Below are positions 43,856 through 57,000 of a DNA stretch of 64,000 nt, in pieces. The position numbers and the translations under genes are program-made. The stretch is from Lineus longissimus (lineage: Eukaryota > Nemertea > Pilidiophora > Heteronemertea > Lineidae). Under the pieces are notes generated by a model. It made no database searches and was not told where the DNA came from. It saw only the letters and a program-made list of their open reading frames with translations. The DNA is taken from NCBI RefSeq assembly GCF_910592395.1, contig NC_088320.1, positions 2,728,001 to 2,792,000 on the forward strand, in the 5' to 3' direction. The first letter of the stretch is position 1. Every line of letters starts with the position of its first letter.

Positions 43856-46800
43856 ATGGCGGGGGGAAAAGAAGACCGATGGTGTTTTACAAAGGCTCAA
43901 ATAGAGAATTCCCCCAGCCGAAAATGTGGAATAGACGCAGAAAAAGAATTAAGTTATAGGCAACAAGCAGCCAACTATATTCAGGATATGGGCCAAAGGC
44001 TGCAAGTGTATCCTTTTCAGTTTGAAATTAGCATGCACTGCGCAGATCCGGCTCGTCGGCCATTTTAAAAATTCTTCTGTTTTTGCCTCCGTAAAAGTGG
44101 TAATTACGCCCAGGCTTGAGCTCACCTTTTACCAAACTGCTATCCTTGGTGATCTATAGATGTTGCTGCGTTAAATGACCTACAGTTGAATCCTTAGAAA
44201 GTCCTAATATTCTCATAGTGACTACTTTTCGAGAGCAGATTTTTGCGTGCACGTGCAGCCATTTTGGCTGGTCACATGGTCTGTCCGAGGCTGCGGCGAA
44301 CATGGCAGACATTGACAATGACATACATCATGTGCATTGCGTGTACATTGCGAGCTGTCTTCATTCAGAATAGATGTCAAATGTTTTTTAGTGACCTGAT
44401 TTATCTCCCTTCAACAATACTTGTTCTTATGTTGTGTGCTGTTGTGTGAAATATGGATGTTTAGATAGAAAAGTAGAACTGAAAGCCAAGAGTAAGACCA
44501 AGTAAATAACAAGCAAGGACAAGGTCAAAGATTAAGAAGAAAGTGAAAAAAATCTGTCACCGAGTCGCGAGTCCGTGATACTCAACTCAATACATGTCCG
44601 GCCTGTTGAACTAGTGACGTGTATCTATATGTGTTACTGTTCAGTAATATATTATATTGCACATTTGTTGATTTCCCCGCTGTCGATCTGAAGAAGGTCA
44701 TTAGATGCTAATGTCATGAAGTTGTTGCAAGCAGAGATTCAAGATTGTTCTTCTGACTACAAAACAGTTAGATTTTCCTTGACTACTTTCTCAGAACTCA
44801 ACTATGTATCAACACGGCCATTGTTTACATGCACAGGTTCTTTATGTTCCACTCTTTTACAAAGTTCCATAGAAATGTAAGTAAATGTACATGTATTCCA
44901 TAATTTAAGCATGCCTTTCTTGCTTCTTGAGACATGTACTGATGTAGCTATGACTGTATTTGAAGTACCTCTTCTTTGGTAAAGATTGATTTACACCTTA
45001 CTTGCTCATGCTGTGTGTGGGAGACAGAAGGCGGCCCCTTCAGCCCCCCCCCCCATCAGTCGTGTTTTCCCCCCAAGTGATGTACTTTCTTCTGACATTT
45101 CTTCCAGGAAATTGCTGCTGCCTGTTTGTTCCTTGCTGCCAAAGTAGAGGAACAGCCGCGGAAGCTCGAACATGTTGTCAGCATCGCATACCGATGTTTG
45201 CATCGAGACCAACCAAGTCTCGATACGAAAAGTGAGGTAGGTCAAAGTTGAAACTATATCACATACTAAACGTGATCGTAAGAAAGATGTAGAAGTGTTT
45301 ACCTCTTAAATTGTTGGTACCGCTAAGACTGGGCAAAGACCACAAAAAGTTTGAAAAGTTCTGGTCAAATTTGCTTTCGGAAATGGGTTACTTGTTTCGT
45401 ATATATTCAACACAATATTTGTGTCTAGACTGTGACCAAAATGTTTCATGCAATGTTCTTTCTCTTTCAGAAATACCTGGAGAAGGCCCAGGAATTGGTG
45501 TGCAATGAAAATATATTATTGCAAGCATTAGGTGAGAATAGTGTGATTGGTTTCACGAGTTTGGTACATTTTATCTGATTACTGCTTATAGCAGTATTAG
45601 TAGGTATCTGGGCCAAATACAGATCATAGTGAGAATTGATGCTGAAGGTAAAATCTTTTGTTTTTTATCATGTGTTGATTTGTATAACTGCCGTACGCTC
45701 AGGTCATCTCCAACCGACATGATAGTCCTGTCGCTAGAAAAATGCTACACATATAGGGTTAATTCATATCTTATCTACATCTGCTTTCAGGTTTTGATAT
45801 AACGGTGGACCACCCGCATACGCATGTGGTCAAGACGTGTCAACTGGTCCGAGGTGAGTAAATGTGCGATAGCGGCAAGTATACTCACTTGCTTCATTGT
45901 GACTGGTTTATTGGTTTATGAACACAAGAATCTGGCAATGGTATGACTGTGAAGTAGAAAAAGTCAGACACGGTTGATAAACCTCCCTCCCCCGTCATTG
46001 AGATTGTCTTAGGAAAATGGGGCTGACCATCATTGCATCAACTAAATCCATCAAAATCAAGTCACCCTGCACATTCTCGTTTTCTGTTCCTAGTGGTTCT
46101 TGACTGCTTTAAATAGTGCCCCTTTGGTCTTCTTCACATTCATACCATAGCGTTCTGCCTACCTAGCTTTATGTTGGTGCTATCTATGTGTTGTCAGGGC
46201 CGGTTAAGGTTGCCACTATATGCTATTGGCTGCTGCATTCAGCTTTCAAATTTCTGTGTTTGGAGTTGGTGTGTCCTGAAATAAGGGAAAATTGTTCATG
46301 TGTCTTACTTCTCAAATGGGTAGTCCTTATCTGAGAAAGTTGAGATGTTGAGATGCGTGCCCAACACTGGAAAGAAACCCCGTGCAAGTCAATGGGGACT
46401 GACCTCACAATATCCAAAAATCAACTTGTGGTCGGCCAGAGTAAAGAGCACTTTTGAATACTATAAAATTCACTTGCAATGTAAAGCTTTTTCTTGAGAA
46501 TTCATTTGATAGATGACAGGAGCTTTTATGATGTTCAAATCAAGTCAATTTTTTCTATCATAGACATGTTATTCAATGTGAAATTCAGCGCACTACAGAA
46601 AATTTCTACTCCAAATGTCTGAAAAATTCTCCATGAGTTCAAATTGTTACAGTAAAAAGTAAGGTGTCTTTTGTGAGTCCTCTTATGCACTTTTACCCTG
46701 GCTTTCAAATGTCTTTGCGATTGAGTAATATCTGACATGAGTTGTTTTGAGGAAAGAAGGATTGAACATAGTCAGAAGCTCCTGGAATCTTTGATGCATG

Positions 46801-49800
46801 ATCGCATGCATTGGTTGCTCATTAGAAAGGAGGGGGCACCTTTGTTGTCAATGCCAAGTTATCTAGGTTCATCAACCCATTACACAACGTGGATTTTAAT
46901 CTGTCAAGACCAGGTCTTATGAAAATTCTTCAAAATAATGACTTTGCAAATTGTGACATGTTTGGGTAAAATAAATTGCTAGCAAACAATGCACTAAAAA
47001 TATCTGTTTCTTTCTGCTCTTGATAGTTTTGGGGGGGAAAAAAATTAATTTCAAATTTCTTTGGACAAAATTTTTGTTAAATTGCTTGAAAGTATTTTCC
47101 CATCAATTTATTTTCTTGCAATTGCCTTCAGTTGCTACACAGTTTAATTCGCCAACAAGAATGTTAGGGAAGAAAGAAACCATTTGAAAAGTTGTTGTGA
47201 ACCTGTCTCTCGTTTGGCTGCAAGGTTGCCACGCCCCTGCCGGGTTTTGGAGAGAGCATAATACGTTTGGTTCCCTTGATCTTTCAGGCAAGCTGAAACG
47301 CATCTCAGCGGCAAAGAATAAATATGAAGAATTCTTCAGGAAGACGCTTGGTCTCCGTGTACCTCCAACCGTACTAGGTAGACTCACAAATGCTAGTTTA
47401 ATCCTTAGGACTGGGGGACTCTCCAAAAAGTCATAAAATCTAAAATCTTTTGGCTAAAAAATTAAATAAACTTAAAGATGAAAATCTCTTTATCTCCTCT
47501 TGAAAAATCATATTCATTGAAAAATTGATATTCCAAAATATTGTAACTCGCAGGCACTCATTGTCATAGTGCATGAACTGTAAGATTCTCATTCCTTCTG
47601 CATCTTGACTGAAGGAGTCGGTATAATGCCAGCTGAAACATTAAAAACTTCGTATCACAGTCATCTCTGTGACGTATCAAAGCTTTTCAGAATTTCAATG
47701 ATTTTTTTGGCATTCAATTGTTGTCAACACCTAAAATCTTTCATTTCCGTTTTTCAACCAATTCAGTCACATTGTGTGATTGATAGTGAGCACACTGCCC
47801 TCAGTCCCAGGAGGATCATGCTTCTGTTCTAGATTAATATACTGCCTTCTGCTTTGCGTTTGTTTAAACTTATCCTAATCCTAATGTTAGTTTCCTGTTG
47901 GATGAAGTAGGGGTTTTTTTTCACACAGTTTTAAAACACGTTGTTGGTGTTCTTAAATGTATCTTGAGGGCGGTTTGTGGGGTATGAACGCACAGAAAAT
48001 TGGGATTGATCCCGAGGCTGACCCTTCTTTCCCAAAATATTTGAAGCGCGAGTTGATATTTTGCGCCAGTGCAAACGGACTCTATAGACCACCCTTCCCT
48101 CTCCTTTCACTTATGCATGGGTTCTTTTAGACTGTCAGTAGTGACCTCTCTCCTTCCAGTTGAAGTTACTCCCACTGTCCTGGGCCTAATTCTCTTCTTT
48201 CTTTAAAGTCAGAGATCATGAAGCATCATAAAGTAACTCATACCTGTTGGTTGACTGATAAATTGCTGTGGCATGCGATTGGCTTAGTTTTGCAAGATCT
48301 TGTCTGTTGATCTGGCATTCGAAACATAAAAATCAACCATCTTATCAATATCAGTATCACTCTTACTTGACTTTTAAATCAGGCTAGCTATAAACTGTAG
48401 TGTGTCAGAAAAGAATTAGTGGTGAATGAGTCACTCTAGGCTTGGCAAGATCGCATGTCACAAGTAAAATCTCCAGGTCTGCGCTGCTTATCAGATTCTT
48501 TGTTGTTGGTTCTAATCATCGTGGTGAGCATATTCTAACCAAGTCAAGATTGAACTAAATCTAGTAAATGTCGTCAATAATCTCATGTCTGACAGCGACG
48601 TTCACACTAGAAACAAACCAGGCTTTCATTTCATGATGACATCGTTCCTCCTTTCTAATCCAACTGATCCATTTGAAATTGTCTCTTTGAGCGCAGTGAC
48701 CCTGGCATATTGTCTGGTCCATTTACAGAGATGATCAGATAAACTGCAATATAGTCCGATCTAATTCTGCAGTATCATGAGCAGTCTTAGTGTTGTACTA
48801 TTCTGTTCATGTGATGTGTTGTGTCAGAACTAATCCCAAACATTTTCAAACTAGTCTGAACTGCACTAGTTCTAGTTCTAGTTAGAATGAAAAACAGGGG
48901 TAGAGAAATACTAGAGAATTTTCTAATTAGTAATGAGTAATAATCTAATTCTAAAGCCATTTGGTTTTGTTTGCTAACAGATATTTCTGATTGGACCTTC
49001 CAGAGCCATTTCAATCATTATATCTCTACCCCTGTTTTATAGAATGCATGTTGGACTCGGCTAAACATAGTCTCTTTTCAGCCTGCATGGAAAGCTTTCA
49101 AAATCTCCAGGAGATAGCCCATGTAATATTGTAGTTGTACGCTACTGTTAGTTTCATTCTAAATGAGGAGAGCGCCATAGAGTTTTGAATTGGAGACGAT
49201 AATTTTCGTATCGGAAAGAAAAATGGAGGTAGTTTCATCACATTAGGATTCCATGAAAATTAAGAGTCCTGGGAAAGTGCCGTTGATGCAAACAATATAA
49301 TTTCATTCAATTATTGTGGGCCTTGTGTAATGGAGCTACCTTCATATTTTCTCCAGTGAAGGATCGGGGAATGTTGTCAAAGCCGTACACCTTGTTGGCC
49401 TCTTTCATGCAATCAAGGTGCGTCTGCATACGTAGATATTTAAATCGCATTTTGTCAGAGAACAACCCGCTATTTCATTTCACCGACTGAACCTGGTATA
49501 TATTTTGAAAACGGCCCCAGGTAATCAATCTACTTGTATCAACAACCCCGATGTGTCAAAATATTGCAGCTAAGAAGGGGCTAAGAATTATATAAAGCTG
49601 TTGGTGTTTGTTTACAAACATTATCCAAGCAGATGCGTAGTTTATATTCCCACCTAAAATGGAACTGGGGGTTGTTCTTTTATGTTTCCGCAAGATTTCA
49701 GACAACGTGTTATTTGTCTACGTGGTTACCATGTTTGTAATTGTTGACATGGTGACAGTTGCCATAGTGACAGGAAACTAATGCATTCTCTTGCTCTTCC

Positions 49801-52800
49801 ATCCCCGTTGCCGTGTGGTTGCCATCGTCTGGGCTGTGCGTACGCTTCTGCCGTTGGACCGACCCGTTCTTGATGACAGCAAGCAAGGATTTAGCTCAGA
49901 CTTCCTACTTCCTGGCAACCAACAGGTGTGGTCATCATTCCTTGGATTTATGTCGACGGCTGTTTGAAGGCCATACGTCGGTCACGCAGTTATGTGAGGG
50001 TCATGTTGTGATGCAAATTGAGAAAAGAACATTCTAGATATTTGTTCCACTGTTGTGAAATCTTCAAACTCGGTTAAAAAATATGAATGCACCTGAAACC
50101 CTTGCTAAAAAAGCCCAAGTAAAAAACCACTTTGTTCAAAGTAGTGTATCATAGACCAAGTGAAATTTGGATTAAAACTTTTTATATGTACTGATTTGCC
50201 CTGGATACCGGTATAAACTACCCTTTAAGCCCCTTTGATGAAAAGGTAAGTACAATATGAGTTGAACCCTTCACATTCCTGTTATGATCAGCCGCTACCA
50301 TGGTAACGATGATATCAAAACCGCCAGAAATGAGACAAAAAAGTGCCTTGTCAAAATTCATGACAGTATGTTTTGGGGTTTTCGGTTTCCGTTTGGGTAA
50401 TAGGTCTGTATTTCCGGCATTTTGTACCATTGTTGCAAACTTTTGATTCATATTTTCTCGCCTGAAATGATGCTTTTTTGCTGGGAATAAAATTATTTTT
50501 CGTAACCCAAATATTACATTTTTGCCTCTAGCATTTTAAACTATGAAAAGGTTCTTGTGAAGAGGACTTCCCCTGCACTCAACATGATATCGTAACAAAT
50601 GTGGATACCCCATGCTGAAACAACCAACCAGCATTTGGAATGAGTTAGATAAGGACAAGTTCATCCCAACCAAACAATATTGTTTGAAGTGAGAGTATTG
50701 CAAAAGCAAATATTTGCCTCTTGCTAAGTGAAAATGAATTGATTCTTTAGCACACAAGCATCAGCTGTTGTGGTCTGAAGTGAGGGCCTACAATAGTTCG
50801 GTTTATACCTAATTTGGAAATGAATCACATCGAAAACAAGTCACGCTCATGAATCCCTATAAGAAAACTTTTGAAATGTACAAAAATCCTGTCATTACAT
50901 TTTCGCTTTCAATTTGCTTTCTTTTCACAGGAAATATACAAGATTACAACTGACATGATGCAGCTACATTTAATCTAAAATACATCAATTGCTTTAAACA
51001 GCGCACTCTATGTTTTGATTCATGTATACTACACCTCCCTGCGGCACATTTGGATAATTTCAAATGTTCAAATGAAACTACGCCTACAAACTTGACGGTT
51101 TGATGACAAAACTTAGAAGTGCTACCTTTGTTAATGATATGCCTGAGGCATATTTTGTCACATACTGATGGTTGCTCTTGAATATTTCAGCCTTCACCTG
51201 ACAAGTATGTGCCTGGCTGCCAAACCCACGGTCGTGGCCTGCGTGGCGATTCACCTTGCCTGCAAGTGGTCAAGTTGGGAGGTGAGTTAAGATCCGTGAT
51301 TTGTCAGCGAAAGGTAGGGACTTTTAAGACCACATTCCTTCATAACTGGGTCGGAATATAATCGTGAATGAACATTCAAACAGGGAATCGTCAAATTGAG
51401 CGAGTCTAATGGGATTCTAATGAATGTTTTGGTTTTCAGTTTCCCAAATCGAAGGAAGGCAAGGATTGGTGGTCTTACGTCGACAGATCTGTCACATTGG
51501 AAATCCTTGACGACCTCACGCAGGATTTTCTGAATATTATCGAGAAGTGTCCCAGCCGTCTCAAGGGCAAGATTATGACATGGAAGGTGAGTGGACTGCT
51601 CTATCCTCTCCTTCACTGTAAGTCAATGATCAGGCACTGATTAGTTGTAAGGATGACAAACTTGAGGTATTGGTTGTCCCAACAAACACTGGTAGGGTGT
51701 AGGGTGGGGCTAAAAAAAATATCTCTTTATTCAGAGTACTTCCAAACTAAATCTCTTTCTGTTTTATTTTTCAGTCTGATGACAGCTTAGACAAGTTACA
51801 AGACCAGTATGCGGTGACTGCTCTCTCAAGCTTCAAGGATACGCGTCCGTCTAAGGTAAGAGTGAGCAGGTTCTCCCATTGGAAGTTTAGCCAAGTCAAC
51901 CATGCAGGTCTGTTTTGAGGCGTCGACCAGTCTCTTCCCTGACAGTTTTTAGTGCGTCTGGCCAACATGTTGGAAACAGTGCCACATAGACATTATACGT
52001 TGTAAAGTTCATTCGTACCACATTATAATGATACTTGATTAACTATGCCTCATCTATGTCTCTCATTTCCAGCCTTTGTTAAAGGATGAGAGACCTGATG
52101 ATCACAAACGATCCGAGCCAGGAACAAGCCGTGCCTCCTCTCCGCAGAAAATGAAGCCGCCATCTGATAAACCAGATGTTGGCCATCCATCTGCTGCAGT
52201 TGGTGCTAGTCATGCGGAGGTGACAGCTGGGATGCGACGGTCCAAGTCTGATGCGAGTCTCGTGCACTCTTTCAAGGAATATAAAGAGATTAAGGCAAGG
52301 CAGGAAGCAGCAGCGGCCGCTCAGCAACGGACTGGTGTTGGTAATGGACACGCCAAACCTATTCCACATGCTGCTGGTTCCAGCCGGCCGCAACCAGAAA
52401 TCCCACCTATGACCATGAGGATCAGACAGCCGATACCAGAAGTTTGCAAGTCTCAACCAATGCATGACGCACGGAGACCTCAACCAGGCCCAGAGGTTCG
52501 AAAACCTCTTCCGCTGCCGCAAGAGGTTCGTAAACCTTCTCAACCAGGACCTGATTTACGGAAATCTCAAAGTGTGCAAGATGTTCGCAAGCTTCAATCA
52601 GAGACAGAGGCACGAAAGTCTCAGTCCACACCAGAGGTGCATAAGCACCCAACGCCTGAAGGTCGTAAGCAGGCAACACCTGAAGGTCGTAAGCGGGTGA
52701 CACCTGAAGGCCGTAGGCAAACAACGCCTGAAGGTCGAGCACGTCGAGAAGAACAAATTAAAAGTCCGCTGATTGGAAAAGAGCGGTGTGAAGTTCGATT

Positions 52801-54013
52801 AGAACGTATAGATAGCCGGGATCTATCTTTATCTAAATCAGGGCGGACTGACATTAAATTAGACTCAGATTTGAAATTTGAAAGACCTGATATTAAACAG
52901 GAAAGACTTAGTACCTCTGTCAAACAGGAGCGGCCAGATCGGTCGTTTTCCAGCACAAAACAAGACCGTCTGGACGGTCAACCGGATAGATTACCAAGCA
53001 TCAGTTTAAAAATAGAGAAACACGGTGAGGAGCGATCTGCTAAACCAGTTAAAATGGACACTTCTGAGCCTGAGAAATTGCATGAGCGTGAACCGTTGGT
53101 TATGAGGATTCCTGTCGTTGAACAGTTGACGGCAGAGCGCGAGAAAAAGCAGGAGAAAAAAGAGCGTGAACGACGTGAGAGACATGAAAGAAAGCGCTTA
53201 GAAAGGGAGCGTGAAAAGGAGAAGGAGAAAGAGAAGGAGGGGTTGAAGTTGAAAATAAAAATAGGTGGTCTGCAACCTGAAATACAACAGGAAGGAGGTA
53301 TGAACCGATCAGCCAGTAGTGTTGATGTTAGGACTCACAAATTGAACATGGACTCACAGCAGATGCCTGCGCGTCATCATCATCATCATCATCATGGACA
53401 TCATCACGATCAGAGTTCTATACGACACTCGACTAGCTCTAGTGATTTGAAATTAAAAATAAACACTTCTAAACTTCAACCACCACCTCCTGGTGCGACA
53501 CCTCCACCACCTGGGACAGAATCACCTGGCCAACGTAAAGAACTTCTAGGAATACGTATCAACAAACACGACCTCAAACAAAAGTCCAGTTCGTCGCGGA
53601 AACGGCCGCGTAGTCCATCAGCAGGGCATCATTCGAAACATTCGCGTCGAGAGACGTTCAGCCCGCCTAAACCTTCCGCATCGAATATGATGAATCGCTC
53701 AATACAAGATGCATTGGGTGGTGACCACCCAAATGGCAGCGGGGACCCTGACCCAGCTCTACCTCCACAATCGGACCAGGCAAGTGTTGGCCATGTCCAA
53801 CTCCAAGACACATTAATACAGCGTCAGTTGATAGATCTATCCAAAAGGCAAATAACTTATCAGCGGCATGTGCTCTCGCGGCAGCCCTCGCTGCCTCCTT
53901 TACAAGCTGCACCGCCAATGCCTGACCATCCGCCCTTGCCACAGCCTCCCCTTCCACCACCAATACCCACAGAGCCCCCACCACCTTCACCCCCTCTGCC
54001 ACCATCGCAGTGA
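43856..54013 (+). CDS. CCNT1: Cyclin T, regulatory subunit of P-TEFb
   Basis: Cyclin T activates CDK9 in P-TEFb, which phosphorylates the Pol II CTD and releases paused polymerase. Exons: 43856-44007, 44795-44876, 45108-45236, 45471-45531, 45791-45853, 49880-49925, 51191-51281, 51440-51586, 51775-51855, 52073-54013; 2,793 nt, 930 aa. Vertebrate CCNT1 and CCNT2 are near 730 aa, so the tail is longer. The cyclin boxes span about residues 14-255 ([57 protein letters not shown]). Exon 10 encodes the tail: a conserved helix [13 protein letters not shown], four TPEGR repeats (478-506), two psi-KxE SUMO-type sites (K559, K568), a His run (719-725 and 727-729) as in vertebrate CCNT1, and a polyproline end. 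The symbol is by family; it may be co-orthologous to CCNT1 and CCNT2. Intron 1 is U12-type. Intron 5 spans 4 kb. Confidence 0.97.
44224..44373 (+). other. Promoter-like island with a 23-codon ORF in cyclin T intron 1
   Basis: Inside intron 1, CAGCCATTTTGGC (about 44256-44268) matches a reverse YY1-type element. Shortly after, an ATG at 44302 in a GAACATGGCAGAC context opens a 23-codon frame ([10 protein letters not shown] onwards) ending at 44373. It could be an alternative promoter with a short upstream ORF, or chance. Confidence 0.25.
45854..49879 (+). other. Cyclin T intron 5 (4.0 kb), no other gene seen
   Basis: The exons on either side join directly in the conserved segment LVR-ASKDLAQ, so no coding exon is missing. 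Open frames inside (for example 47103-47426 minus) have no recognisable domain. I see no tRNA, snoRNA or inverted-repeat element. Confidence 0.6.
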
Positions 54014-57000
54014 CTGTCATTGCACCTTGACTGTTACAAGCTGACCATGTTTATCATTATCACCTTGACATGATCTCTGATGTAACTAGGCTGGCACAAA
54101 ACCCTCTTTGAAAGTGCTTCAGTCTTTGTGTGGCAAGTTGAAATTTCACTGTTGTTTTCACGTTGGCCTGTTCGGTCACTCCTGTAACCAAGGGTTGGAC
54201 ATAGTCCTGACTGGAACCGTTTCCGAACCAGTTTGATCACTGGCAAACTTTCCCAGAAACGTCTCCAGGGATGAGAGAGGATACACTCAATAGGTGGTTC
54301 TGCTTGATATCTCTAATCCTGTTCTCAAAGGTGAATATTTACGTTGAAATATGGCACTGGTTATGGTGGTCGTGGCTGCAAGTGGATGCCTGATAATCTA
54401 TCACTGCATGTTGTTGTGTTCGGGATGAATCATGAACAGTGTTTAGCCTTGACATTTCTGGCCAGATTTGAATGCTATGAAGCTAAACACCGTTGATGAA
54501 TTCAGCTCTTGGGGTTGTATCTTTGTGTAGTATAGTAGTATTGTATTGTTGTGGTGCATGTAAAAATGCAATTCTGAATAGGTTGTCGAGTGATTTGCTA
54601 TCGATTTGCTAAAGATTTCTGGATTTAGAAATCATAGTGGCTTATTACAATGTCGGGAAAAGGCAAGAAAAAAATTATAAAATAGAAGAAAAACTTTCAA
54701 AACCAGACAACCTTGTTGTTAGAGATGCAGTTGCATGTTAGTGTTTGCTGTGTTGGTTGTCGTTGTGAAGTGATCGGAAAGACGATGTGGAAAAAGAATT
54801 TGTAGTAAATTGATAGTTTGCAGTAATTTACTGAGCACAAATAGTTAAGTTTGCTTTATTTTATTTGACTCGTTGCGAATATTGTAAGTTTCTTTCCTAT
54901 TTAATTTTGGATACATTCATGTAAATATTTGCCTCTCATCTTCATTACATAAATGTGTGATTACTGTTTGTATAATTTGGTTGTGATAAATTTTCCTCGA
55001 GAAAGTGCATAAAGGTGATGCGGTGTTTAATTTGAGAAGGTAATGGAAAGTTCTCCATGTCGAGTTGGTGCATTTAGATTATGTCTGTGATAGATGCTTG
55101 TAATAGAAAACTTCACGGGTGATCCAGGATGGGTTTGCATTAACATTTGGTTCACATTGTCACATGTCATTGTTCACTTGTCAAGGAGCATTCGTTAAAT
55201 CAACAGATTCATATGTTGTGTGTTACTTCGATAAAGAATATTTTTATTTTCTCCACAGTTCCTCCGAAAGCAAAGATGCCAACCAGTAGCACGGCCTGAA
55301 GGTGTCTCGTCCCAATGACCTCTCGCCCTAGTTGCAACCCTTGTATTGTAACCACAGTCACACAGGAGCAAGATGACACGTCCCTTTAACTAATTGGATC
55401 TTAGATCATAGACCACTCCACCAAGTCACAGTTAGAGTATGTTTGGTACATTGGGACACGAGCCATTATCATTACTCTTTCTTGTTGAACTGCCGTAAAA
55501 AAAAGAAGAAGGTGTTTACTCCTTTATTAACAGAATTTCATGAAGCAAGTGTTGATGTGAAAGATGCCTTTCTGGCTTGAAAAGGAAGACAACTTCACCT
55601 CGCTCAACATTTGTTTTGTGAAATTCAGTTTAAAATGAAGTAAATTCCATCATGACCATGGCAGTACCTTGTAGAATGAGGAGTAATGTGTAATGTTCTA
55701 CTCTAACATTGATCATGGTGTCCCATCTATGTTTGGAAACAGGCTGGAGTCTGGTTTGCAATGCAGCTCGCCACAGAAAACCTCCAGAATACCAGTTCTC
55801 AACTTCAGCAATCAAGTCAATACAGGTGCACACTTTGGGTGATAAATTTCTGATTACCTAATTTCAAGAAATAGTGGTTAACATTGAGTAGATTATGGTT
55901 TATACAACATTAGAAGTGTTGTTTCTTTGTCCCAAACAGCACTGCACCTCATATATGACTCGTATTCTGGAGGTTTCCGAGTATTTTCTTTTCATCTATT
56001 CGTGTGTGATGTACTGCACCACCATGTCCTGTTTTGGGTGGGGCAGAAAACATTGCAATTTGCTATATTTTATTTTTGATACTTTGATATATGAAAACAG
56101 TGTTGACATGGTGGTGCCTGTGAAAAATTGTGTGTCTCTAAGTTTGGCAGCATGTTCGCCAATTCAGGTGTACCACTTTTATGTGTGTGAAATTTCAAAT
56201 TGAATTCAGACGCTGTCTGTGTATTAGTATAGGTTATCATGTCACTGATACACTATTTCGGTCCATACTTACGAAGTTATACGGGTGGTAGACGAATTGA
56301 AAAAAAGGCAAATTTGGTTCTTGTGTCAATTTCAGTTGAAATTCTTATTTGTCGAAATAAATACATATTTGCAAAGCTCAATATACCGTTGCGTCATCTG
56401 ACCTTTTTAAGCGCTGTGGTCTGCCACCTCTTATGCTTTTAGAATTCGAAACAATTAACAATTAAGTATGCTAACAACTGCACTTGCCCACCATTTGCCC
56501 CATTCTCCCTGCCCCAGGACAGCGATCGGCGGCGCTGGTTGGCACCTTGGCAAGAAGGGGGACTGGCCTAACTGAAAATCTGAAGCAAAATGAAAAGTAT
56601 GTATTGTACAGTTTTTCACTCCATGCTTGTCTAAGTGGTGATGGTGTTGAGTGAATTAGTTGATGCACGAGTCTTTTGTTACTTACGAGTCAACCATGCA
56701 GCGCATTCTCTGTGCCAGGGCTTTTAATGTACAGTTCCGTGGGGCGGTAAAAATGCGAAGGTAGGCTAGGAAGATGGTCCTGCAAAATTATCTTTAAAAA
56801 GGCAAACATTGTAATGTAAGTTGTATCTCAGTGATGTGTGCCACCATAAAGCCTATATGCTATTTACACTGGTCGGCTCAGTTGCGGTCCAAAGCAGACC
56901 TGCGAGTGTGCTAAATAATTGCCCGTGGCCTCCAGTTGATATGCCTCTCGTACTATCGTTGATCTTACGTTGTCAAGAGAATTATATTATAATGTTTTGT

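Noticed and set aside
43856-44005. Cyclin T exon 1 ending at 44005 before GTGTAT
   Set aside because: It puts exon 2 out of frame. Ending at 44007 before GTATCCTTT gives the conserved sequence and a consensus U12 donor.
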